From NCBI GenBank assembly GCA_900761995.1, contig CAAFEY010000184.1, positions 5,830-69,829 of the forward strand: a stretch of DNA of 64,000 nucleotides. The letters run 5' to 3'. Numbering within the stretch: the first letter of the stretch is position 1; every line of letters begins with the position of its first letter. The notes beneath the pieces are model-generated. The model ran no database searches. It saw only the letters and a list, made by a program, of their open reading frames with translations, and was not told the origin of the DNA. A program made the translations under genes and the position numbers. Source of the stretch: an uncultured Collinsella sp. GTDB lineage: Bacteria > Actinomycetota > Coriobacteriia > Coriobacteriales > Coriobacteriaceae. Below are positions 9,164-16,624 of the stretch, piece after piece.

Positions 9164-9715
9164 CTACTCCCCCAGCACGGCCTTTTTGGCGGCTGCAGCC
9201 ATGTTGTCCAGATCTTCCTTGGTGGGGTGATCCTTTGCGGCGACCCAGTTATCGAGCAGCATCTTAAAGCGGACATTGTCGGGATCTTGCTCGAGCATGG
9301 CCTCGTAGCGCTGCTTGACCGCGGGACCCATCTTGCCCTGGCACATTGCCCAACCCACAAGCTCGGCATCCTCGGCCAAATTGGAGGTCACGCGATTGAT
9401 AATCTGCTGATAATAGCTCTGGTCGGCGCCAAAACCGCAGGTACCAAAGAGGAAAACGCGCTTGCCGTGCAGAGCGGAGAGCAGCGCGGCAACCGAAGGC
9501 GTGCACGCGCCCTTGTCGCACCAAAAACCGACGAGCACCGTGTCGGCCGCGCAGGCGCCCTGCGCCTCGAGCGCAACCTGATCTGCATCCGCATCGTCAC
9601 TCAACGCCGCGGCATGGACAAACTCAACGCCCGCAGCCTGCAGAGCGCGCTTGATCGCGCCCGAAACCATCCTGGTATTACCGCTCTTGCTGTTAACCAC
9701 CAAAGAGCACGTCAT
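9164..9715 (-). CDS. Flavodoxin-like protein (resembles BilS-type flavodoxins)
   Basis: A 183-residue cytoplasmic protein with a flavodoxin fold that probably binds FMN and transfers electrons. The N-terminal VVNSKSGNTRMV is the phosphate-binding loop. FWCDKGACTPSV, GKRVFLFGTCGFG and GWAMCQGKMGPAVKQRYEAM are the blocks I associate with the flavodoxins that accompany bilirubin reductase (BilS-like). No bilR-type gene is in this window, so a link to bilirubin reduction is only a suggestion. ATG 9715 is chosen; a GTG at 9721 is the alternative, only 4 nt from GAGG. It lies downstream of the ABC exporter genes in the same direction but 100 bp away. Confidence 0.75.
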   Translation of the reverse strand: MTCSLVVNSKSGNTRMVSGAIKRALQAAGVEFVHAAALSDDADADQVALEAQGACAADTVLVGFWCDKGACTPSVAALLSALHGKRVFLFGTCGFGADQSYYQQIINRVTSNLAEDAELVGWAMCQGKMGPAVKQRYEAMLEQDPDNVRFKMLLDNWVAAKDHPTKEDLDNMAAAAKKAVLGE

Positions 9716-9826
9716 AGTCACGTTGCCTCGTTTCCCCCAAAACTAAAGCCACTAATGCAATTTATTAGATGAATATCTTAGTACTAACGACGCAGATGTA
9801 AACCATCTGCCGCCAATCGGTGGCCC

Positions 9827-11686
9827 CTACTGGGCAAACTGGCTGCGGTAAAGATCGGCATAGAAGCCGTCTGCCGCTAGCAGCTCGTCGTGCGTGCCGC
9901 GCTCGATAATCTGGCCGTCGCGCATCACCAGAATGCAGTCGGCGTTGCGGATGGTGCTCAGGCGGTGCGCCACGACAAAGCTTGTGCGACCGGCCATGAG
10001 CTCGTCGAATGCCGCCTGCACCTGCAGCTCGGTACGTGTATCGATGCTCGACGTTGCCTCGTCCAGCAGCAGAATCGCCGGATCGGTGAGCATGACGCGC
10101 GCGATGCACAGCAGCTGTTTTTGACCCTGGCTAAACGTGCCGCCGTCCTCGCCGATCACCGTATCGTAGCCGCCTGGCAGCTGCACGATAAACTTGTGCG
10201 CGTGCGCGCGCTTGGCGGCCTCGACAATCTGCTCGCGCGTGGCATCGGGGCAACCGTAGGCAATGTTCTGGGCCACCGTGCCCTCGAACAGCCAGGTGTC
10301 CTGCAGCACCATGCCAAAGGCGCGGCGCAGGCTCTCACGCGTGTAGTCGCGCGAGGAATGCCCGTCGACCACGATGCGCCCGGCATCGATGTCGTAAAAG
10401 CGCAGCAGCAGGTTGATGAGCGTCGTCTTACCGCAGCCCGTGGGGCCAACGAGGGCAAACCGCATACCGGGCTTGGCGTCGATGCAGATGTCCTGCAGCA
10501 GCTTGCGGTCGGGCACGTAGCTAAAGTCCACATGCTCAAAGGCGACCTCACCCTGCGGGGCTGTGAGTTCAACGGCATCCGCGGCATCGGGCTCCTGCTC
10601 GCGTGCATCGAGCAGCGCAAACATGCGGCGCGCCGAGGCATAGGCCGTCTGGATCTGCGTGATGACGTTGGTGACCTCGTTGAACGGCTTGGTGTACTGG
10701 TTGGCGTAAGACAGGAAGATCTGCACACCGCCCACCGTGAGCGCCGCGGGCACGCCCGTAATCACGCCAACGCAGCCGATCACGGCCACCACGGCATAGA
10801 TGATGTTGTTGATAAAGCGCGTGCCGGGGTTAGAGAGCGAACCCATAAACTGCGCGCGCTCACCCGCGGTGTAGAGCTCGGCGTTGAGGGCGTCGAAACG
10901 CTGCTGCGCGTTCGGTCCATAGGCGAAGGCGTCCACGAGCTTTTGCTCACCCACATACTCCTCGATATGGCCGCCCAGCTGGCCCTGAATGCGCTGCTGC
11001 GCTGTAAAGCTCTTGTTGGAGAGCTTGGCGATGGCGCCCGCCGCAAAGATGGAAAGAGGTGTGACAAGCACCACCACGAGCGTCATGGTCAGGTTGATGG
11101 AGAGCATAAACGCGAGCGTGCCCACGATAGTGATGACTCCAGTAAAGAGTTGCGTGAAGCCCTGCAGCAGGCCGTCGCCCACCTGGTCGACATCGTTGAC
11201 CACACGGCTCATAAGGTCGCCGTGGGCATGGCTGTCGATAAAGCTGAGCGGCATGCGGCTGAGCTTGTCGCTCGCCTCCACGCGCATGTCGCGCACCGTC
11301 TCGTAGGACAGGCGGTTAACACAGTAGCCCTGCAGCCACTGGAACGCCGCAGCGCCCATCACGACAATCGCGAGCTTGGTGACAAGCGGCAGCAGCGCAT
11401 CGAAGTCCACCTGTCCGGCGGCAACGATGAGATCGATGCCCTCGCCGACGAGGATGGGCGTATAGAGTTGCAGAATCACCGAGATGGCGGCACTCACAAA
11501 CGACGCCGCAAACGAGATGCGGTGCGGACGGACGTAGCCCATCAGGCGGCGAGTCACCGCGCCCACGGGGTAGCGCTCGGGGTCGCCGGGCTGGCGCGGG
11601 CCGTCACCCAGATCGTTGAGGTTATCGCTACCGGACACATTGGCCGTCATCGTGGCGACCGAACCGGAGGAAGTGTACGGATTCAT
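9827..11686 (-). CDS. ABC exporter half-transporter, consensus ATPase subunit
   Basis: A 619-residue fusion of a six-helix ABC type 1 membrane domain (about residues 55-340) and a nucleotide-binding domain (about 375-615). Walker A is GPTGCGKTTL, the signature is FSQGQKQ, and Walker B with the catalytic glutamate is ILLLDEATSS. An unusual 50-residue N-terminal extension rich in Ser/Asn/Gly precedes the membrane domain. Its ATG 11686 directly follows the stop of the upstream half-transporter, whose end carries the GGAGGG ribosome site, so the two are translationally coupled. The pair fits a heterodimeric multidrug or lipid exporter of the BmrCD/LmrCD type, this subunit supplying the competent catalytic site. 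Substrate unknown. Confidence 0.9.
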   Translation of the reverse strand: MNPYTSSGSVATMTANVSGSDNLNDLGDGPRQPGDPERYPVGAVTRRLMGYVRPHRISFAASFVSAAISVILQLYTPILVGEGIDLIVAAGQVDFDALLPLVTKLAIVVMGAAAFQWLQGYCVNRLSYETVRDMRVEASDKLSRMPLSFIDSHAHGDLMSRVVNDVDQVGDGLLQGFTQLFTGVITIVGTLAFMLSINLTMTLVVVLVTPLSIFAAGAIAKLSNKSFTAQQRIQGQLGGHIEEYVGEQKLVDAFAYGPNAQQRFDALNAELYTAGERAQFMGSLSNPGTRFINNIIYAVVAVIGCVGVITGVPAALTVGGVQIFLSYANQYTKPFNEVTNVITQIQTAYASARRMFALLDAREQEPDAADAVELTAPQGEVAFEHVDFSYVPDRKLLQDICIDAKPGMRFALVGPTGCGKTTLINLLLRFYDIDAGRIVVDGHSSRDYTRESLRRAFGMVLQDTWLFEGTVAQNIAYGCPDATREQIVEAAKRAHAHKFIVQLPGGYDTVIGEDGGTFSQGQKQLLCIARVMLTDPAILLLDEATSSIDTRTELQVQAAFDELMAGRTSFVVAHRLSTIRNADCILVMRDGQIIERGTHDELLAADGFYADLYRSQFAQ

Positions 11687-13549
11687 TTAGCAGCCCTCCT
11701 TTGCGCAGACGGATGCGGGGGCGGTCGGGGCACCTGGGGCGAGCGCGGGCGCTGTGCTCCCCCGCTGGCCCTCAAGCTCCTCGCGGCGCAGCTGCGACTG
11801 GCAAATCTCGCGATAGAGCTGACAGGTCGCATAGAGCTCGTCATGTGTGCCCAGGCCGGCAACCGAGCCGTGGTCGAGCACGCAGATCACGTCGGCATCG
11901 CGCACGGTCGAGACGCGCTGGCTCACAATCACCGTGGTCAGCGGCAGCCCGCCCTTGGCGGCACCGCGCATGCTGCGCTCGCGAATGGCATGGCGAAGCG
12001 CCGCGTCGGTCTTAAAGTCGAGCGCCGACGCGGAGTCATCCATGATCAATATCTGAGGCGAACCAACCAAGGCACGCGCGATAGTCAGGCGCTGACGCTG
12101 GCCACCACTAAAGTTCTTGCCGCCCGCCTCGACCGGGGCGTCTAAGCCCTGCGGCTTGTTGCGCACGAACTCGCTGGCCTGCGCCATGTCGAGTGCCGCC
12201 CAGAGCTCCTCGTCGGTCGCAGCTTCATCGCGCCAGGTCAGGTTGCTGCGGATGGAGCCGCTCACCAGCGATGCGCGCTGCGGAACGGTCGCGACCACAC
12301 GGCGCAGCTGGTCGAGCGGCCAGGTGCGCACGTCGGCGCCCATCACGCTCACGCTGCCGGTGCTCGCATCGTACAGGCGCGGGATGAGCGAGACGAGCGT
12401 GGACTTGCCGCTGCCCGTACCGCCAATAATGCCGAGCGTCCTGCCCAGCGGCAGCTCCAGCGTCAGATCGGTTACGGCGTTGGCCGCACCCGCGCCAAAG
12501 GAGAAGCTCGCGTGGTTAAAGCTGAGCGCGATGACCTGGGCGGCGTTGTCCTCCGCGCTCACCCGGGGCAGCGCGACCGGCTTATTGCCCTCGTCCGTGA
12601 TGCTCGGCACGCAATTGAGCACCTCGTTGATACGCGACGCGCTGGCGCTCGCTTTGGTAAAGACCACGACCAGGTTGGCAACGTAGACAATGGAGGTGAG
12701 GGTCTGCGTCATGTAGTTCACAAACGCCATGACCTGGCCCTGCGTGAGCTCGCCCACGTTGACCTGGATGCCGCCCACCCACAGGATGGCGCACACGCCC
12801 AGGTTCATCACCAAAAACGTGACGGGGTTGAGAATCGACGAGAGCTTGCCGACCGCGATGGCGACATGCGCCTGGTCATCGGCCGCCTGGGCAAAGCGCT
12901 CGCGCTCGTGATCTTCGCGCACAAACGCGCGGACCACGCGGGCGCCCGAAAGCCCCTCGCGGCAGATAAGCGCGATGCGGTCGAGCTTTGCCTGCAGCTG
13001 CTTGTAGTACGGGATGCAGCGCGCCATGACAAACCAAAACACCAGGCCGATGGCGGGCGTGCAAATCAAAAAGATAATGCCGAGTTTAAGGTCGATGGCG
13101 AGGGCCGCAACCATGGAGCCCACCGCCAGGAAAGGCCAGCGGATAAGCATGCGCACGCCCAGCGCCACAGCGAGCTGCACCTGATTAACGTCGTTGGTAA
13201 TGCGCGTGATGAGCGACGGCGTGCCAAAGCGATCGAGCTCGGCATAGCTCAGCTTATTGATGTGCCCGTAGAGCGCGCCGCGAATATCGGTGCCCATGCC
13301 CTGTGAGGTGAGCGCCGCCATCTTTTGGCAAACGAGCGTAAACGAGATGCCGATCACGGCCATGGCGCCAAGCAGCATACCGTAGTGGACGACGGCGTTG
13401 ACATCGTGCGCACCGATGCCCTTGTCGATCATCTGGGCAATCACGAGCGGCGTCAGCAGATCAAAGATCACTTCGATCAGCTTACACGCAGGGCCAATCA
13501 CCATATATCGGCGAAACTTACCGCCAAAACGCCTGAGCAACTCAATCAT
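11687..13549 (-). CDS. ABC exporter half-transporter, degenerate ATPase subunit
   Basis: A 620-residue half-transporter with a membrane domain over about residues 15-310 and an ATPase domain at the C-terminus. Walker A is GGTGSGKSTL and the signature FSGGQRQR is intact, but Walker B reads ILIMDDSASALD: the catalytic Glu is replaced by Asp. This is characteristic of the non-catalytic member of heterodimeric exporters. The start ATG 13549 (MIELLRRFGG) has GGGAG 9 nt upstream; a GTG at 13606 gives a longer frame without a clear ribosome site. It is the first gene of a two-gene operon. No regulator gene is adjacent, in contrast to the MarR-linked pair at 36.0-39.7 kb. Confidence 0.9.
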   Translation of the reverse strand: MIELLRRFGGKFRRYMVIGPACKLIEVIFDLLTPLVIAQMIDKGIGAHDVNAVVHYGMLLGAMAVIGISFTLVCQKMAALTSQGMGTDIRGALYGHINKLSYAELDRFGTPSLITRITNDVNQVQLAVALGVRMLIRWPFLAVGSMVAALAIDLKLGIIFLICTPAIGLVFWFVMARCIPYYKQLQAKLDRIALICREGLSGARVVRAFVREDHERERFAQAADDQAHVAIAVGKLSSILNPVTFLVMNLGVCAILWVGGIQVNVGELTQGQVMAFVNYMTQTLTSIVYVANLVVVFTKASASASRINEVLNCVPSITDEGNKPVALPRVSAEDNAAQVIALSFNHASFSFGAGAANAVTDLTLELPLGRTLGIIGGTGSGKSTLVSLIPRLYDASTGSVSVMGADVRTWPLDQLRRVVATVPQRASLVSGSIRSNLTWRDEAATDEELWAALDMAQASEFVRNKPQGLDAPVEAGGKNFSGGQRQRLTIARALVGSPQILIMDDSASALDFKTDAALRHAIRERSMRGAAKGGLPLTTVIVSQRVSTVRDADVICVLDHGSVAGLGTHDELYATCQLYREICQSQLRREELEGQRGSTAPALAPGAPTAPASVCAKEGC

Positions 13550-13669
13550 AAAAAGGCGCTCCCTATCATCATCCACACTCAATTCGAACCATGATAGTAC
13601 CGCCACCCCAAAAGACGAGTAAACAGCTCGTTATTTCTGGCGAGATTCAAGAGCAGGTAAACCGCCTGA

Positions 13670-13675
13670 TATACT
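13670..13675 (+). promoter_or_regulatory. -10 box TATACT of the first coiled-coil gene
   Basis: TATACT lies 51 nt before the ATG and is conserved at the same distance in the duplicated copy (15018-15023). The -35 box is weak (TTCAAG about 18 nt upstream), so an activator may be needed. Confidence 0.5.
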
Positions 13676-13725
13676 TACCTTAGTGCTACCAAGTGAGTCG
13701 CCAACCCTTGAAATGAGGTGCCGAG

Positions 13726-14775
13726 ATGAACGACATTCTCGCAAGAAGAGCAAGACGAGCAACTATGGGCATCGCCCTTTCCGTGGCACTTGCCGCGGGA
13801 ATCGCCCCCGCAACGGCGATAGCGGCAGAAGCCAACTCCCCTGTCGGTGCGGTCGCCTTGCAGGCAGCGGCCGCGAACTCGAGCGAAACCGCGGCAGCCG
13901 AAAAAGAAAAAGCGTATGCAGCCATGCAGGAAGCGCTCAAAAACCTCGAGGCCGCAAAAAAGGCCGCGAGTTCCGAGAAAATTGCGCGCTTTAATAATGA
14001 CATTGCCCGTTTTCAAGAGTACCGCGACGAGATGTTGGCGCAAGCCGCCGAATTGAGGGAATCCCTTCCCACCATGCAAGCGGACATCGATGCAGCCCAA
14101 GCCAAATACGACGAGGCCGGCAACCGGGTAAGCGAGCTCCAGGCAAAATTAGACAACAAACTTGAGGTGCTTAAGGCACTCGAAGCACTCGGCGACGAGG
14201 AGCTTGTCAAAACTGTTAAACAGCAAATAAGGCAGTTGCAAAATGAGATCGTAGGGGCAAAAGCGTATGTAGATCATTGTGAAACGGAGCTTGACGAGTT
14301 CCAGCGCCGCCTCAAAAGTCAGGAAAGACGAGTTAATGACTGTGAAAGTTCTGCAGAGAACTATAAAGCCCGTATCGACCAGTTCATAGCCTGGCGAGAT
14401 GCGCTCCTCGACAATTTGGAAAAAGCGCAAGCGGCCTATGACGACGCCTGCAAGGCATACGAAGAGGCAAAAGCCGCAGCAGACAAGGCCACCTCGCCCG
14501 AGATAACGAAACCCACCGAGACAACGCCTCCCTCCGGCTCGGCGCAACCGGCCGAGACGGCACAGCCCGCCAGCTCGCCCGCGACCGGCAAAGACGCAGC
14601 ACCGAGCTCCGCCAAGCAGGCGAACTCGAGCAACGGCAAGCAAGCGAATACGACCGCCGGCAAGCTCGCAAACACAGGCGACACAACGCCGAGCGCAATC
14701 GCACTCGCAGCAGTCGCCGCCGCAGGCCTCGGAATAACCGCCACAGCCACACGCCGCATCAAGAACTCAAAATAG
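13726..14775 (+). CDS. Coiled-coil wall-anchored surface protein, copy 1
   Basis: A 349-residue secreted protein. The signal peptide (about residues 1-34) ends at ATAIAAEA. Residues 55-250 are almost continuously heptad-like and Ala/Glu/Lys-rich, predicting a long alpha-helical coiled coil. A Pro/Thr/Ser/Ala linker follows (about 255-310), then KLANTGD, a hydrophobic segment and the tail RRIKNSK, a sortase-anchoring signal. The overall design resembles coiled-coil surface proteins of Gram-positive bacteria such as M-like proteins. Ligand unknown. ATG follows GAGGTGCCGAG. It is the first member of a tandem duplication and shares its LANTGD anchor type with the protein at 4580. Confidence 0.87.
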   Translation: MNDILARRARRATMGIALSVALAAGIAPATAIAAEANSPVGAVALQAAAANSSETAAAEKEKAYAAMQEALKNLEAAKKAASSEKIARFNNDIARFQEYRDEMLAQAAELRESLPTMQADIDAAQAKYDEAGNRVSELQAKLDNKLEVLKALEALGDEELVKTVKQQIRQLQNEIVGAKAYVDHCETELDEFQRRLKSQERRVNDCESSAENYKARIDQFIAWRDALLDNLEKAQAAYDDACKAYEEAKAAADKATSPEITKPTETTPPSGSAQPAETAQPASSPATGKDAAPSSAKQANSSNGKQANTTAGKLANTGDTTPSAIALAAVAAAGLGITATATRRIKNSK

Positions 14776-14822
14776 CTGCCAGCGGTTATTGTTTTCGCCA
14801 ATCCACAAACCCAGAGACAAAA

Positions 14823-14855
14823 AGGCCCGTTTCCCCAACCCAGGAAAACGGGCCT
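14823..14855 (+). terminator. Terminator after coiled-coil gene copy 1
   Basis: A stem of AGGCCCGTTTCC with GGAAAACGGGCCT (one bulge) is followed by CTTTA. It matches the terminator after copy 2 in position and surroundings. Confidence 0.75.
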
Positions 14856-15017
14856 CTTTACTTGGAAAAACAGATGATAATGCCACCGTCTCTTGAACCA
14901 CGCAGCCATCAATGCCCAGACAACACTAGCAAGCCGCGTTCCTTAAGGGATAGATTTAATGGCTGTTAATCAAGGGATATACGCGCACGCCCGATCAATG
15001 GCGGGCAAACCGCCTGA

Positions 15018-15023
15018 TATACT
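15018..15023 (+). promoter_or_regulatory. -10 box TATACT of the second coiled-coil gene
   Basis: Same TATACT, same 51-nt distance to ATG and nearly the same leader as copy 1, so the duplicated gene keeps its own promoter. Confidence 0.5.
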
Positions 15024-15073
15024 TACATTAGTGCTACCAAGTTAGTCGCCGACCCTTGAAATGAGGTGCCGAG

Positions 15074-16087
15074 ATGAACGACATTCTCGCAAGAAGTGCA
15101 AGACGCGCAACCGTGGGCATCGCCCTTTCCGCGGCACTTGTCGCGGGAATCGCCCCCGCAACGGCGATCGCGGCGGAAACCAGTTCCCCCACCGGTGCAG
15201 TTGCCTTGCAGGCGGAAGATGCGGCCACCGCAAAAGAAAAAGCGTATGCAGCCATGCAGGAAGCGCTCAAAAACCTCGAGGCCGCAAAAGTTGCCGCAAG
15301 TCCCGAGAAACTTGCGGCAATCGATGATGACATTGCCGCTTTTCAAGAGATCTACGACATGGTGGCGGCGGAAGCCGCCAAACGGAGGGAACGCCTTCCC
15401 GCCATGCAAGCGAACGTCGATGCAGCCCAAGCCAAATACGATGAGGCCCACAGCCGGACAAGCGGCCTTCAGGCAGAATTAGATAAGGCACTTGAAGCAC
15501 TCGGCGACGAGGAGCCCAGCACAGCTACTAAAGAGCATATTAAGCAGTTGCGACGTGAGATCATGTCGGCAGAAAGGCGAGAGAAATCTTGTGAAGATGA
15601 TCTTCACTCCTACCGACGCCGGCTCGAAAGCCAGGAAAGACAGGTTCAGGATTCCGAAAGTGAGGCGCAGGAAGCCAAAGCCCACATCGACGAGGACATA
15701 GCCAAGCGAGATGCGCTCCTCGGCGATTTGGAAAAGGCGCAAGCGGCCTATGACGATGCCTGCAAAGCATACGAAGAGGCAAAGGCCGCGGCAGACAAGG
15801 CCACCTCGCCCGAGATAGCGAAACCGACCGAGACAGTGCCTCCCTCCGGCTCAGCGCAACCCGCCGAGGCGACACCGCCCGTTGGCTCACCTGCAACCGG
15901 CAAAGACGCCCTACCAAGCTCCACCAAGCAAGCGAACACAAGCAGCGGCAAGCAAGCAGATACGACCGCCGGCAAGCTCGCAAACACGGGCGACACAGCA
16001 CCGAGCGCAATCGCACTCGTAGCAGTCGCCGCCGCAGGCCTCGGAATAACCGCCACTGCCACACGCCGCATCAAGAACTCAAAATAG
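15074..16087 (+). CDS. Coiled-coil wall-anchored surface protein, copy 2
   Basis: A 337-residue paralogue of the preceding gene. Signal peptide, N-terminal helix start (KEKAYAAMQEALKNLEAAK), the segment before the linker and the KLANTGD anchor with tail RRIKNSK are nearly identical. The central coiled coil (about residues 85-215) differs in many positions and is shorter by a few heptads; EEPSTATKEHIKQLRREI replaces the copy 1 sequence. Both copies keep intact frames, promoter and terminator. The pattern of conserved ends and a variable middle suggests selection for antigenic or ligand diversity, or gene conversion at the ends. Function beyond surface exposure is unknown. Confidence 0.87.
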   Translation: MNDILARSARRATVGIALSAALVAGIAPATAIAAETSSPTGAVALQAEDAATAKEKAYAAMQEALKNLEAAKVAASPEKLAAIDDDIAAFQEIYDMVAAEAAKRRERLPAMQANVDAAQAKYDEAHSRTSGLQAELDKALEALGDEEPSTATKEHIKQLRREIMSAERREKSCEDDLHSYRRRLESQERQVQDSESEAQEAKAHIDEDIAKRDALLGDLEKAQAAYDDACKAYEEAKAAADKATSPEIAKPTETVPPSGSAQPAEATPPVGSPATGKDALPSSTKQANTSSGKQADTTAGKLANTGDTAPSAIALVAVAAAGLGITATATRRIKNSK

Positions 16088-16131
16088 CTGCCAGCGGTTA
16101 TTGTCTTCGCCAATCCACAAGCCCAGAGACA

Positions 16132-16171
16132 AAAGAGGTCCGTTTCCCCACCTAGGGAAACGGACCTCTTT
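16132..16171 (+). terminator. Terminator after coiled-coil gene copy 2
   Basis: Perfect 17-bp arms 16132-16148 and 16155-16171 (AAAGAGGTCCGTTTCCC and its complement) with a 6-nt loop. T-runs on both strands make it potentially bidirectional. Confidence 0.85.
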
Positions 16172-16306
16172 AACTGCAAAAATTCAAACAACAGCACCGC
16201 CGCCTCTTAAACTACGTAGCCATCAATGCCCAGACAACGCCAGCGAGCAGCAAAAGGCACGGGATTAAATTATTCAGATAAATGTGACCCTTCAGGCGGT
16301 TTTGGT

Positions 16307-16413
16307 CGGCTACCCGCGAGTGCCGGCAGGGCGCTTGGTAGTCGAGCGATCCCGCAGGCGAAGCCGAGGACCAGCGAGACACCAAGCGCCCTGCCGGCAC
16401 TCGCGGGTAGCCG
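16307..16413. repeat. Nested-type palindrome with perfect 33-bp arms next to the SRP RNA
   Basis: Arms 16307-16339 and 16381-16413 are exact reverse complements over 33 bp; the 41-nt loop is GC-rich. It starts 7 nt beyond the T-run that ends the SRP RNA, so it lies 3' of both that RNA and the plus-strand coiled-coil gene. The loop does not match families 1 or 2. Confidence 0.9.
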
Positions 16414-16426
16414 CGGCACCAAAAAA

Positions 16427-16544
16427 CGCCTGCGCACTCGATGGATTCGGATGCCCGACAGAGGCTCCTTATGGCTGCTTCCTTCCGGACCTGACCAGAT
16501 TCGGAACATGTCGTCATCCGAACCCATCGAACGCGCTAGGCGCT
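16427..16544 (-). ncRNA. ffs: Signal recognition particle RNA (4.5S-type)
   Basis: On the minus strand the conserved apical motif GGTCAGGTCCGGAAGGAAGC (about 16480-16499) sits in a long self-paired rod. The strand TTCGATGGGTTCGGATG pairs with CATCCGAATCCATCGA, and GCGCC near the 5' end pairs with the 3' GCAGGCG. A T6 run follows the 3' end (16421-16426). The RNA binds Ffh and targets the secreted proteins in this window to the membrane. Ends are set by the promoter spacing and the terminal stem, accurate to a few nucleotides. Confidence 0.92.
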
Positions 16545-16550
16545 CGGTAT

Positions 16551-16579
16551 ATCTTACCTGCTCCCGTCCGCCACGGCAA
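16551..16579 (-). promoter_or_regulatory. Promoter of the SRP RNA
   Basis: On the minus strand TTGCCG (16574-16579), a 17-nt spacer and TAAGAT (16551-16556) precede the predicted RNA start by about 7 nt. Confidence 0.6.
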
Positions 16580-16612
16580 GTGGGGCGAACCCATCGGATG
16601 GATTCGCCCCAC
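16580..16612 (-). terminator. Terminator-like hairpin after the giant adhesin gene
   Basis: The arms 16580-16594 and 16598-16612 (GTGGGGCGAACCCAT type) form a strong stem 12 nt past the stop codon. There is no long T-run, and the -35 box of the SRP RNA abuts it. Confidence 0.6.
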
Positions 16613-16624
16613 TCGTCCATATCG

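Larger units (their letters stand above)
13655..16171 (+). repeat. Tandem gene duplication, two units about 1.35 kb apart
   Basis: Unit 1 (about 13655-14855) and unit 2 (about 15003-16171) share a near-identical upstream segment (AACCGCCTGATATACTTAC to the GAGGTGCCGAG ribosome site), homologous coding regions and a matching post-stop segment including a terminator. The middles of the two coding regions have diverged most. Confidence 0.9.

Noticed and set aside
9890..12145. A 751-codon plus-strand frame opposite the first ABC exporter genes
   Set aside because: The minus strand carries complete Walker and signature motifs in two coupled genes. The plus frame has no domain and no ribosome site and is a high-GC shadow; similar frames opposite glmS (45687-47873) and the PTS operon (54242-57091) were dropped for the same reason.
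13604..13606. Longer GTG start for the ABC exporter subunit ending at 11687
   Set aside because: The extra 19 residues are not family-like and have no ribosome site, whereas ATG 13549 has GGGAG at a good distance.
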